NCBI GenBank assembly: GCA_025506515.1
Contig: CM046444.1
Span: forward strand, 69,667,068 to 69,731,067
Length of the DNA: 64,000 bases
Reading direction: 5' to 3'
Source of the DNA: Flaveria trinervia
Taxonomy: Eukaryota; Streptophyta; Magnoliopsida; Asterales; Asteraceae
Shown here: positions 34,151 to 46,427 of the stretch, piece after piece
Numbering within the stretch: the first letter of the stretch is position 1
Layout of the letters: each line of letters begins with the position of its first letter
Position numbers and translations under genes: made by a program
The notes under the pieces: generated by a model
Database searches by the model: none
What the model saw: only the letters and a program-made list of their open reading frames with translations
Told to the model about the DNA's origin: nothing

Positions 34151-35429
34151 TACCTACATTAACTTTTGAACTTAATCATAGGTTAATGTGATTGAATTGA
34201 TTATTCATCTTATGAAGATTTGTCCTTGATTGATTTTTCTTATGAAGTTGACTGTTGAAGTTGTAAATTCTTGCTTGGATTGACTTGTATGTCACAAGTG
34301 ATACAAGTTACCCAATTTTGACAGATCTTGGACTTATCATGCTTCTAAGAATCTGAGATATAATAGTATGACTTTTTGCAACAACACCAAACAAAATTCT
34401 TTTTGTTTTGTTTTCAAAGTTATGTTAATAACCAAAAATTTGGACTTACTCAAAAATTTTAAATTACTCCCCCTAAAGTTTATATCCATATTTGGATAGA
34501 AACTTTAAGATTTAAAACCTTTTGAATATTATTTTGATTATTAATAATGCAGAGAATTATCTCTTTTGTTGGGATCATATCAGTCTTACATTAGACTTGT
34601 GCATCCTTTATGATTAAATGGACATGTTCATGAACTTGAAGATTGAAGGTATGTTTGTCCTCTTAAACTCATACCTGGTTGATATTTTGATGCAAATGAC
34701 TTCTATCATGTTTTGGTTGATTTAATTATTCGGTGTGTACCTCACACACACAAGCATGGAATGATCAACCATCCTTATACAATGCATGGTAGAACTTTTT
34801 CACAGCTTTTCTTACGAGGTCACTTAAGTATGAAGTCTTTTTTCATTGATCCTCATTGGGATTCTTTTACTTTGATCCTTTTTCATGATGATCCACATTG
34901 GGATTCTTTTCACTTCACTTTGGAAGGTGATCCATGATAGGATTCTTTTGTTCATTCACTTGGAATGTATTACTTTTGTATATTCATCCAATTTTGGAAG
35001 TGTTCAACATTGGGAATCTTTTGGATCATAACATCTGCACTATGTGCAAGTTTCATCAGGTATTGCTCAGCAAAACAAAGATGGAACATGATGTGGTGAA
35101 AGAGATTCATAAAGTATCATTACCTAGTGTGTTTAGGTTACTACACATACATGCATTCCGATAAGCCAATACATACCTGTACTTTATGATGAGTATTTCA
35201 CAATTGAACATGTCTTTAATTCATCACTGCATGTATCTTTTCCTCCAAGTTGAGCCTACCAACATATCGGGTAAGTCATTTCAGTCTTTCACATTTTGAA
35301 ATTAAGCACAGTGAATGATATACCGACTGTAATTATATCATTTCCCAAAGAATTCTTTTCTTCATCAAACTTGATTTCTTTTTGTGGTTTTCTGATGTTT
35401 TTAATTGTTTTTGATGTTTTTCATGGTTT
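34151..35429 (-). other. A spacer downstream of pol, no gene seen
   Basis: AT-rich sequence with no sustained ORF on either strand. Local direct repeats of TGATCCTCATTGGGATTCTTTT type lie at 34848-34945. Confidence 0.6.
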
Positions 35430-37126
35430 TTACTCAAGGTTAATCATGTCAATTGACTGAACCAGGAATTCAAACCTACTAGGTTCAAATACCTTAGTAA
35501 ACAAATCAGCTAATTGATTTTCAGTTGGTAGTTGAATTAATTTGATTAAACCTTTTTCAGCACAGTCTCTCAAAAAGTGATATCTAATCTTAATATGTTT
35601 TGTTTTTAAGTGTTGAACTGGATTATTAGTTATAAAAACAACTGTTATGTTGTCAGTAGAAATTGGTGTGTGCAAGAAGTTAGACCCATAATCAGGCATC
35701 TGGTTTTGAATCCAAAGTACTTGAGAGCAACATGCTGATGCAGTAATATACTCAGCTTCTGCTATGGACACAAATACATTTGTCTATTTCTTGCATTACC
35801 AAGGCACTAATCTGGGACCAAGAAATTGACAACCGCCAAAGGTGGATTTTCTGTTGAAATTGCATCCTCCATAATCACTATCTGTGTAGGCATAGAGATT
35901 AAATTCTCCTTCCTTTGGATACCATAACCCAAGAGCTGGTTTGCCCTTCAGATATCTAAATATCCTCTTGACTACATTTACATGTGGTTCTTTTGGATCA
36001 ACTTGATATATGGCACACACACAAACACCAAACATAATGTCAGGCCTACTGGCTGTTAGATACATAAGTGAACCAATCATTGATCGATAGTGAGTCTGAT
36101 CCACTGGTTTGCCTTCAGGATCAGGTCCAATCTTCACTTTAGTATCCACAGGAGTTCTGATGGACTGACAGTCAGCAAAGTGGAATTTCTTTAACATGGT
36201 TTCCACGTATTTTGATTGATTGATGAAGATTCCGTCTGCTGTCTGTTGGACTTGCACTCCTAGAAAGAAGGTGAGTTCCCCCATAGCACTCATATGGAAC
36301 TTTGAGTGCATAAGGTCTTCAAATTCTTTGCAGAGTTGCTTGTTTGTTGAGCCAAATATAATGTCATCCACGTAGATATGGACTAACAACATATCTTTTC
36401 CTCTTTTTCTTGTGAAGAGAGTCTAATCAATCATTCCTCTTTCATACCCATGTTTAAGAAGAAAGGATGATAGAGTCTCATACCACTTTCTTGGTGCTTG
36501 ATGAAGAACATATAGAGCTTTATCAAGCTTGTAAACTCTGTGAGGGAAATCTGGATCTTCAAGCCAGGTGGTTGAATCACATAGACCTCCTCAACAATCT
36601 TTCCATACAAGAAGACACATTTTACATCCATTTGATAAATAGCAAATTTCATGGATGCAGAATATGCAAGAAAGATTCTGATTGGTTCTAGTCTAGCAAT
36701 AGGTGCAAACACTTCGTCATAGTCGATTCCTTCTTCCTGAGTGTATCCCTGTGCCACTAGTCTTGCTTTGTTTCTAATGACGATCCCTCTATCATCAGTC
36801 TTGTTCATGTACAGCCATCTGTTACTGATAGGGTATTATCCTTTGGGAAGATCTACCAGTTGCCATACTTCTTACTTCTTGAATTGGAGCAATTCTTCCT
36901 GCATTACTTCAATCCAGCTATTGTCATGAAGTGCCTCTTTGATGTTTTTGGGTATTGTTTGACATAGGAAGCATGAGAACAAACAGATGTTTGCAATACT
37001 GGACTTGCTTCTTGTCACCCTCTCATTAAGATCACCAATAATGGTTTCAACTGGATGATTCTTGTGTATTCTAGTGGTTGGAATGATGTCACTAGCAATA
37101 GTTACATCAAGATTGGAGACATTCAA
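35430..37126 (-). pseudogene. A reverse transcriptase and RNase H (broken)
   Basis: RT: 36872-37126 (WIEVMQEELLQFKK), 36431-36808 (ARLVAQGYTQEEGIDY, IYQMDVKCVFLYGK, VIQPPGL) and 35796-36392 with the intact catalytic box IYVDDIIFGS and GELTFFLGVQV. RNase H: YAYTDSDYGGCN in the same frame, a break near 35790, then 35430-35771 with AEAEYITASACCSQVLW, KTKHIKIRYHF and QLADLFTKVFE. Frame breaks lie near 36840 and 36410. It is better preserved than B. Confidence 0.92.
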
Positions 37127-37203
37127 CTCATTATGGTTAGAGGCACACTCATCTAGTACTGTTGTTGAATTATGAAGATTGTCAACTTCTGTTTTAGTTA
37201 CTG

Positions 37204-38460
37204 CTACATCTTTAGCAGCATTGAGATTGCTTGTATCATTTGATGTACCTTGTTTTTCAACTGGAGAGTAGCCAGTTTTTGATTTCTGATCTCATTTGAC
37301 ATGTCATCTGAGTGAGATGGTACCAGGCTAAGACCTCCTTCAGTAGAAACACTAAGGTTTTGTGATGATTGTCTGATGGGATCAGCTTGAAGAGGAACAT
37401 CTTCATTCATGTGTTCATCAAATGTAGGTGGAATCAATGGATAATTATCTCTTCTTTCAATAGCTGACGAAGTATCACTTGAATGTATATTTCCTGCATT
37501 AGACAAGTGAAATTGGTCAAATGATTTTGTAAATGTGTCAATATCAAACAACCAGTCAGGACCATTTGTAGATTTGAGAAACGAATGTTCCTTGAATTGA
37601 ACATTTGTAGATTCATCAATAATATTCAATCTAGGATTGAACACTGTATATGCCTTTGAAACAGAAGAATAACCTACAAAGAATCCTTCATCAGACTTGG
37701 ATGAAAATTTTCCCAAATAGTCTTGGGTGTTTAATATTGATACGGGACTACCAAATGATTTGAGGAATCCAATAAATGTTTCCTATGAAAGCGCCGTTCA
37801 TAAGGTGTCAGGTTACTTTCTTTAACAATCAGAGTTCGATTTTGTACAAAGCATGATGTGTTAACTGCTTCTGCCTAGAAGGTGATTGGCAGTTTAGCAT
37901 CGGATAGCATTGTTCTTGCTGCTTCAATCTGTGTTCTATTTCACCTTTCAGCTACCCATTTTGTTGAGGAGTTCTAGCTGCACTGAATTGATGAGCAATG
38001 CCTTTGGTTGTACAAAAGGAACTCATACTTTCATTTTTAAACTCAGTACCATTATCACTTCTTATTATTTTGACCTTAAGATCAAGTTGATTTTCAATTT
38101 TAGTGATAAAATCTTGTATGATTTGGGATGTCTCATTTTTATGAAGTAGGAAGAACACCCATGTGAATCGTGGAAAGTCATCAATGATCACTAAACAATA
38201 CTGTTTCTTTCCCATACTCTTTACATGAGTTGGTCCAAATAGATCCATGTGAAGTAGCTTCAATGGAGTATTGTTAGTGTTCACAAGCTTGGTTTTGTGA
38301 GACAATTTGTGTTGTTTTCCTTCGAGGCATACTAAACATTGATCAATAAAATTAAATTCTTTTTGAGAGAGACCAATGACATGGTTTCCTTTGACCAAAT
38401 TGTTCATATTTTTAAAGTTTGTGTGCCCCAAATGTCTATGCCAAAGCTTTGACTCATCAA
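37204..38460 (-). pseudogene. A integrase and linker (broken)
   Basis: 37952-38431 is an open core. The pre-integrase zinc region (LGHTNFKNM, QCLVCLEGKQH) is followed by LLHMDLFGPTH (first Asp), IIRSDNGTEFKN (second Asp) and ARTPQQNG, where a stop falls just before the third acidic residue. 37716-37950 continues in pieces (EAVNTSCFVQNRT). 37204-37716 covers the integrase C-terminal part (SDEGFFVGYSSVSKAYTVFN) and the linker to RT. Confidence 0.9.
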
Positions 38461-38492
38461 ATGATGCTTAAGACAAAAGACATGTTTCTTCT

Positions 38493-38875
38493 TTAGGTGA
38501 TGAAGAACACAGGTTTAGACATATGTATATTCTTCCTCGGTGTCTTTAAGACAACCCATTCTTTAGAGATCTGAAATCCAGGTTTTAGAATGTAGCAATG
38601 AGTTTCTGTAAAGTGAGTGGAATATTTCTTGTAACAGATCTGAGACACACTTAGCAGATTGAAATTCAGTTGTTCATAGTAGTTCACTTTGTCAAAGCTC
38701 AGCATCCCGTTTGTCACAGATCCTTCTCCTGTAATTCTACCACCCTCTGAATCTCCACCAAATGCCACAGTGGTTCATTGTATGTGCTTAAAGTCATGAA
38801 GGAGGGAACGATCTCCAATCATGTGTTGGGAGCATCCACTGTCTAGGTACCATAGGCTATTAGACCTATGTGGAT
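38493..38875 (-). pseudogene. A aspartic protease (broken)
   Basis: Minus-strand reading gives WYLDSGCSQHMIGD (about 38815-38856) with an intact DSG, a TGA about 17 codons later, then the open frame 38493-38768 with GEGSVTNGMLSFDKV and FNLLSVSQIC. Confidence 0.85.
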
Positions 38876-39359
38876 GAACCTGCAAGCAAAAAGAACTAAT
38901 TAGAAAAAGGAACCCAAGCCATAATGGTCTTGGGTTTCCTGTTCCTATTCATGATGGTGACCTCTGGTATTTCCCTTAAATTGTGGTTTAGATGGAGGTG
39001 TCATGGGAGATTTTTGGTAATGAAAGGGTTGAGTCATCTCATCAACATCTACTGAGGATTTAGATGAGTAATGAAATAGTTGGTCTCTCTTTCTTTGTAG
39101 AAATTTAGCCCGTTGTTCATTATCAAAAGTAGGTTTTTGTTTTGGAAGGTCAAGTTTGTGTTTCATTGTGATATGATTTCTTTGACCCTTCCTCAATTCC
39201 TTCAAATTATTCCTGTCATTTGTTGATCTAGGTGTCCTAGATTGAGTATTAAGAAAATAAGGTCTGACTTTGCATCACAGTGGATGTTTTTGAGATGGGC
39301 TTGTGTTGGGGAATTCTCAAACCCTTCTGATTGAAGTAACAATCAGATGTATTGTGATT

Positions 39360-39530
39360 GTTCATGTCAGAGATTGAACAATACTTGTTGAAATAGACTT
39401 TTTGGTGGAGTGGTTGTTCATATCACAGATAGAGCAATATTGATTAAAGAAGCATTTATTTGTCTTGTGATTGAACATTTCACAAATGTCACAATACATT
39501 TGTTTGTTTCTAGAATCAGATTTTTCCTTG
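39360..39530 (-). repeat. Three 57-bp repeats encoding extra zinc knuckles in A
   Basis: Tandem units each encode a YC-x2-C-x4-H-x4-C motif of 19 residues. The first is complete (CDICEMFNHKTNKC). The second has lost its last Cys (CSICDMNNHSTKKS) and carries a one-base deletion. The third has Ser for the second Cys (CSISDMNNHNTSDC) and reads in the shifted frame. They lie about 1.3 kb beyond the usual gag knuckle and before the protease. Confidence 0.75.
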
Positions 39531-39569
39531 TGTGACTCAACTAATATTTTCTTTTGATGAGTCACTTTC

Positions 39570-40715
39570 TTTTCTTTAGGTGATGAATTAGAATCAGCCC
39601 TTTTAGTAGTTTGCTCATAACACTACCTTTGTTTAATTGTCTGGGTTGTTTCTGTTTCTTCGACCTATTTCTTACTTCTTTCTCAAGCTGGTCAACATGT
39701 TCCTTGTTGAAGATATCAAACCCAACTCCCTACCTTAATCTTGAAGATTGAGGGTCTAATGATGTTTTATGTGTTGAACTCAGTGTTACTGTTTGTTTCT
39801 TTTGTAGTGAAACCTTTTCTGATTTGCTTGAATTTTTGGAGATATAATTTCATTATCAGAACTACTCTCAGTAATGGGTTTCACTGTCTTCACATATTTC
39901 TTTTTGCCTTGTAAAACATATGGTATGAATTTTATAAAAGGGACAATTGCTTTTACAGGGCTTGATGGTTTCATGACACTCACTGTCTTGTCTGAACACT
40001 CTTTGATTTTGATTGGGTGACCTAACTTGATTTTATCCTCATTTGTTTCAATATAAACATCAGGTTTGTTTTGAGGATTGGTCACCTATTTTACTACAGA
40101 TTTAGGTTCCATAGATTTAGTTTCAATTGCTTCAGTGAGTGAGACAAATTCAGGCATGACAGTGTAGTTGTCATTATATGGTGGAGGACATGAATGATAC
40201 CCAATCCCTGATATGTCCTTTGGATCCTTTTGAGAATCAAGCATCTCTTGCAGCTTTACTAAAGACATTTGAAACTTTTCAAGTTTCACTTCAGTCATAG
40301 ATTGTTGGGCCTTAGATTGAGCTAACTTTTTAGTAAGTAGCTCATTCTCAGCTGCAAGAGTGTACTTCTCACCATGCAGTTTTTCTAAGTCACAATAAGA
40401 GATTAATTTTGATTTCAAAGTTTTTTATTTCTCTCTTCATCATCTCTGACTTCACCTTTTCTTCTTTGATTTTATCAGCCATTTTATGGTTATGCTCCCT
40501 ATAACCTTGCAATTCTTTAATGCAATTTTCACTACAAAGGTTAGATTTTACCTCAGTAGGCATTGAAGATGGTCCATCGTTGATGTGAGCCATAAGAGCA
40601 TGATTTTGAAATTGGGGCTTGACTTCCTCTGCATACGCACTCCACTCACATACTCCATCTTGCTTTATCACAAGAGCACTGGCAGACGACTGACTGCTTC
40701 CATGAGCTTGATTTG
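39570..40715 (-). pseudogene. A gag-protease spacer with probable coiled coil
   Basis: 40390-40890 is Q/S/N-rich, then has ALMAHINDG and NLCSENCIKELQGY, matching the B spacer. 40086-40418 is heptad-like (KLAQSKAQQSMTEVKLEKF), probably coiled coil. 39786-40085 is K/S/P-rich. No enzyme domain is seen. Confidence 0.65.
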
Positions 40716-42095
40716 TCAGTTGGGGTGGATTCTCATATGATTGGTGTTGATGATACTGTTGTTGGTTGTTGGAGTGAAAACTTGAGTTAGGCTGTGAGGA
40801 TGACTGCCTAGAGAGTTCCTTTGATAGTTGTTTCTCTTGGGGGCATTGCACTCTCTTGAGAAGTGGCCAGCCATGCCATAGTTGAAGCATTTCAGCTTGG
40901 ATTTATCATATCCAAGTTTTGTATTTTCATTTAGGCTCAAGCTTTCTTCCTTTTCTGAAGAATTTCTTGGCTCTCATGGCAATCATGGCCATTTTCCATT
41001 GTAGATCCATTTCCTCCACATCATGAGGATCCATTTCCTCCACATCATCAGGATCCATTTCCTCCATATCATCAGGATCCATTTCCTCCAGATCTTCTTG
41101 AATTAGATGAGTAGAAGTGAGTCTTCCTCCTAAGTAGGCTTCAAAGCTTGCAACAAAGGCATTGTAAGTTGCCTTTTGTTCTTCTGATCTTGAGTCTTTA
41201 GGAGTGGTTTGAGGAGCAACAGTGACTCTGGAAGTTTGAGGAGTAGCAATGACTCTAGGTGTTTGAAATAAGGTTGATGGATGATTGATTGGTGGAGTTG
41301 TAATGAAACCAGTGTTGTTCATTTGATCTTTGGATGAGATAAAATCATCTTCCTCAGTGATGAAGGCATTTTCACATAATGAGATTCTAATAGAAATTTG
41401 TAAGCCTCAGTCACTCTTGGTCCACCAAGATTTTTGCTTCTTTCATGAAGTTTTAAAGCTTCAATTTTGGCTATCATGATGTCTAAAGTAGTACTCTCAA
41501 GATCAAGAGTATTTTTCAGCATGGTAACATTCTGTTTCCAGCTTTCAGGGAGATTGTGAAGCATTTTCTTGTTTAATTCTTTAATCTTGTTAGTGACTCC
41601 CATGATTTCAAGTCATTTACTAACTGTACAAATCTATGTAGTTGTTTAGATATTGATTCTCCCTTGGTTGGTGGAATGTTTCATACTGATTGACCAGCTT
41701 ATCCTTGTTGATTTTAGCCACCTCACTGCTTCCTTCACACATGATTTTCAATGCATCCCATATAGCTTTTGCAGTACCATACTTCTCTAATCTTTTCAAC
41801 ACATCCATCTTGAGTGCTTGAGTTAGAATGGAGTAGGCTTTGAGGTCAATCTTGATTTTCTTGTAGTCTTCATCATCTAAGGTCAGATCTTCAATGGGTA
41901 TTCTAGTAGTTCTGTAAATTGCAGCTTGATCTGCAGACAGAGTAACAGGGATGTGTTCCCTTGCATATTGAGATCCAAAAATTAGGATCTACACTTGTGA
42001 TGTAATTCTATTTTCCACTGTTTAAACTCAGACTTATGTTTAAGCATAAGAGGTTTAGGCGTATGACCAAGTTCTGAGTAGTTGTTAGAATCCAT
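40716..42095 (-). pseudogene. A gag (broken)
   Basis: The ATG at 42093-42095 opens MDSNNYSELGHTPKPLM and HKSEFKQWKIELHH. 41620-41808 and 41319-41603 carry the UBN2-type gag domain (EKYGTAKAIWDALKIM, LNKKMLHNLPESWKQNV). 40927-41322 has the DLEEMD/WKMAMIAMRAKKF segment with a 24-bp repeat. The zinc knuckle reads CFNYGMAGHFSREC, so the second Cys is Tyr and zinc binding is probably lost. Confidence 0.88.
41004..41099 (-). repeat. 24-bp coding repeat in A gag, four copies
   Basis: Plus strand unit GATCCATTTCCTCCACATCA plus four bases, four times, giving repeated EEMDPDDV/M on the coding strand. B has a single EEMD at the matching place (18575-18590). Confidence 0.9.
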
Positions 42096-42373
42096 TTTAA
42101 CTAAGTGTTTAAATGGTGTAATATAGATTTAGATGATTTTTAGGATTGATTAGTCTAACTAGTCCAAATAGTTCAAACGGATTTCAGAACCAGATGTGTG
42201 ATTGTGGTGAGTTTCTTGCTGTTGTGAGTATTTTGGTGAGTACGAGTTGACAAGAGTATTTTCTACTGTTTACTAAGTAGAGAAGATGATATACTCTACT
42301 AGCTACTCGATTACCAGATCTATCAAATTCTATTCAGTTCTTGCGTAGATCTGAAAGAGAATCGAGAGCCAAA

Positions 42374-42386
42374 GCTTTGATACCAA
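42374..42386 (-). other. A primer-binding site
   Basis: Minus strand ATTGGTATCAAAG next to the LTR; matches the initiator tRNA-Met end with a mismatch. The 280 bp to the gag ATG are leader. Confidence 0.8.
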
Positions 42387-42387
42387 T

Positions 42388-43095
42388 TAACTGGGTTAAG
42401 TAAGAGTGAGATTCTTACTGTGAATCGAATATGGCAATCAAGTCAGTGATTGAATGATGGAAACAAACAATCAAAGAACATTTAATGCAAGAAAATTACT
42501 CATAAATGCTTTGTATTGTATAAATGAAAGTTGATACATTACAGAGATTAATTACAACAAAAATTCTCTATCTATCAGCCGTCACCTCAAGTACGAGGTT
42601 ATCTATTCTATTTATAGGTAGACAAGATGCCTTTTACAAAATGACTAAACTACCCCTGAACTATTACATCAGAACTAGTCTAAGTCTTCATCCGCATCTT
42701 TGCTTGTTCATCCACATTGACAAATGCGGATGAGTTAACTTGATTAACATTTCTTCACTTGATCATCCGCATTAGTATGTTGGTCATCTGCATTAGTTAA
42801 TGCGGATGAACAAATACGTATGCCCATTTGTTCAGTCATCCGCATTTGTCAAATGCGGATGAGCATAGTCTTGTCCGCATTAACTTTTAGTCTTCCGCAT
42901 TTGTCAATGCGGAAGAGTAAATACTTGTCCGCATTTGCATTATGTTTTCTGCATTGACAAATGCGGAAGACAACACTTGTTCTTTTTCTTAGCAGAATTT
43001 TCATCCGCATTTCTTCTTGGAATTAAGGGATTCCAGCAGAGCAATCATCAAATCACCCATTGAGTTGGCATGTATGATCCTTTCAAGGTGCAACA
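42388..43095 (-). repeat. A 5' LTR (708 bp)
   Basis: Complete LTR from TAACTGGG (expected TGACTGGG) to GGTGCAACA. The palindrome array is at 42690-43012. Its length equals the two pieces of the 3' LTR added together. Confidence 0.93.
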
Positions 43096-46000
43096 AAATC
43101 CATTAAATCAAAGCAAATGACAGCTCTCGATCCCTAAAATCCTTTATTGACCTTCAATGCAATTTAACTTGGTCTAAATGACCAAGAATGTTGGTATTAA
43201 CTCAATAAGATTCAAAAATGGAATTATAGTGGGGTCATGAATGTAATTAGACTCAAATATGAAACAAAATGTTTCATCAATTTATGAGAAGTCTAGTATA
43301 GGTAACACCACCAAGTAAATAATATTTTCTTTAATGTCAATTAAAATTTTGCAATTGTAGATTGGTGCATCAAACTATTCACCAAAGCATAAGTAAATAC
43401 ATGAGAAAGAATATAGTTATGCAAAATAATTAAACAACAATAGTTTTTACATGGATATTTATTTGCTTCACACAACAACCTCCAATGCCATGGAGTGTTG
43501 ATTTTTAAGCATTCTAAACACGCGCATGAACCAATATTGTCAAATCTTATTATAATCATCATTGGAATCACACTAAATAATCACAAATGAATATTGTATC
43601 TCTTCTTTAACTAAAAACCAAAATGAAACCCAAAACCACACGAGTGGCCCTTTAATATTCCACTTCTACCCAAAACTAATCCTGAACACTCCACAACTAA
43701 CTTCAAACACTCTTGTTTTAAAAATCTATTAATCAAAGCAAATGACAGTTCTCGATCCCTAGAATCTAATATTGACCTTCAACGCAAAGAAACTAGTTAT
43801 AAATGACCAAAAAGCATTTGTTTTGACTTAATATGATTCAAGAATGAAATTATAGTGGGCGAATGATTGTAATTAGACTCAAATAAGAAACAAAATTTGT
43901 GATCAATTTATGAGAAGTCTAGTAAAGTAACACTACCAAGTAAATAGTATTTTCTTAAATCTCAATCAAAATACATGGGAAAGAAAACTAGTTATGCAAA
44001 ATAATTAAACAACAATAGTGTTTGCATGGATAGTTATTTGCTTTACGCAACAACCTCCAACGCCATGGAGTGTTGATTCTCAAGTATTATAAAAATGCTT
44101 ATGAACCAATCTTATTAAATCTTATTATAATCATCATTGGAATCACACTAAATAATCACAAATGAATATAGTATCTCTTCTTCAACTCGAAACCAAAACG
44201 AAACACAAACCATCATGAATGGCCAATTAATTCAATCTTCTTCTACCCAAAACTATTCCTGAACAATCCACAACTAACTTTAAACACTGTTGTCTTTAAA
44301 ATCTATTAAATCAAAGCAAATGACATCTCTCGATCCACAGAATCCTTTATTGACCTTCAGCACAACGAAAGTAGGTGTAAATGACCAAGAAATGTTTGTA
44401 TTGACTTAATTTGATTCAAGAATGAAATTATAATGGGGCAATGATTATAAATAGACACAAATAAGAAATAAAATGTGTCATGGATTTATGAGAAATATAG
44501 TAAAGGTAACACTACCAAGTAAATAATATTTTCTTAAATCTCAATAAAAATTTTGCAATTGTAGATTGGTGCATCAAAGTATTCACAAAGCATAACTAAA
44601 TACATAGGAAAGAAACAAGTTATGTCAAATAATTAAACAACAATAGTTTTTGCGTGGATAGTTATTTGCTTTACGCAACAACCACTAATGCCATGGAGTG
44701 TTGATTCTAAAGCATTATAAAAACGCTTATGAACCAATCTTACTAAATCTTATTAAATCTTATTATAATCATCATTGGAATCACAGTAAATAATCGCAAA
44801 TGAATACAGTATATCTTCTTTAACTCGAAACCAAAACGAAACACAAAACATCATGTGTGGCCCATTAATTTAATCTTCTTCTACCCAAAACTATTCCTGA
44901 ACAATCGACAACACTTTAAACACTCTTGTCTTTATAATTTGTTAAATCAAAGCAAATGACAGCTCTCGATCCACATAATCCTTTATTGACCTTCAGCATA
45001 ACGAAACTAGGTGTAAATGACCAAGAAATGTTTGTATTGACTTAATTTGATTCAAGAATGAAATTATAGTGGGGTAATGATTATAAATAGACTCAAATAA
45101 GAAATGAAATGTGTCATCGATTTATGAGAAGTATAGTAAAGGTAACACTACCAAGTAAATAATATTTTCTTAAATCTCAATCAACATTTTACAATTGTAA
45201 ATTGGTGCATCAAAGTATTCACAAAAGCATAACTACACAAATGGGAAAGAAACTAGTTATGCGAAATAATTAAACAACAATAGGTTTCGCATGGATAGTT
45301 ATTTGCTTTACGTAATAACCTCCAATGTTATGGAGTGTTGACTCTTAAGCATTTAAACATGCTAATGACCTAATCTTATCAAATATTATTAAAATCATCA
45401 CTGGGATCATACTAAATAATCAAAACTGAATATAGTATCTCATCTTTAAGTTGAAACCAAAATAAAACACAAAACAACATGAGTCCCCTTTTAGTTCAAT
45501 CATTATCTACCCAAAACTAATAATGAACACTCCACAACTAACTTCAACACTTGTATTAAAAATCCTATAAATCAAAGCAACTGATAGCTCTCGATCAACA
45601 TAATCCTTTATTGACATTCAACACAACAGAACTAGATGTAAGTGACCTAGAAATGTTTGTATTGACTTAATAAGATTCAAGAATAAATTATAGTGGGGAA
45701 TGATTGTAATTAAACTCAAAGAATAAACAAAATGTGTGATCCATTTATGAGAAGTCTAGTAATGATAACACTATCAACAACATAGTATTTTCTTAAATCT
45801 CATTGAAAATTTTACAATTGTAGATTGGTGCATCCAAGTATTCATAAAAGCAAAACTAAATATATGGGAAAGAAACTAGTTATGCAGAATAATTAAACAA
45901 CAATAGTTTTTGCGTGGACACTTATTTGCTTTACGCAACTACCTCCGATGCCATGGAGTGTTGATTTTCAAACATTCTAAACATGCTCATGAACCAATCT

Positions 46001-46427
46001 TATCAGATCTTATAATAATCATCATTGAAATCACATTATATAATCACAAATGAATTTAGTATCGCTTCTTTAACACAAAACCAAAATGAAACACAAAACC
46101 ATACGAATGGCCCTTAATTCAAACTACTCTCTCCCAAAACTAATCACCAAGACTCCACAAAAAACTTCAAAGCAAATGACAGCTCTCGATCCCTAGAATC
46201 CTTTATTGACCTTCAATGCAACGAAACTATGTATACATGACAAAGAAACATTTGTATTGACTCAATAAGATTCAGAAATGAAATTATAGTTTGGGAAAGT
46301 TTGTAATTAGACTAAAATAAGAAACAAATATGTGATCCATTTATAAGAAGTCCAGTAAAGGTAACACTACCATGTAAATAGCATTTTCTTGAATCTTGAT
46401 CAAAATTTTGCAATTGTAGAAGGTGCA
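43096..46427. repeat. Tandem repeat array, block 3 (about 5.3 units)
   Basis: Continues the unit cut at 15998. Anchors are at 43435, 44010, 44638, 45275 and 45898, spaced 575, 628, 637 and 623 bp. The units at 43435 and 44010 resemble those at 7234 and 7808 of block 1 more than their immediate neighbours, including the 575-bp short form. The block ends at GTAGAAGGTGCA where element C begins. Confidence 0.92.

Larger units (their letters stand above)
15999..43095 (-). mobile_element. A: very large Ty1/copia element, interrupted by B
   Basis: Minus-strand element flanked by AAATC duplications (15994-15998 and 43096-43100). It comprises 5' LTR (42388-43095), PBS, gag, zinc-finger spacer, protease, integrase, RT, RNase H, a 2.4-kb spacer with palindromes, ORF3, a polypurine tract and a 3' LTR split by element B. 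Without B and one 6-bp duplication its length is about 14.9 kb, far more than an ordinary 5-kb copia element. Domain order and the extra ORF after pol fit the SIRE/Maximus type. Confidence 0.9.
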
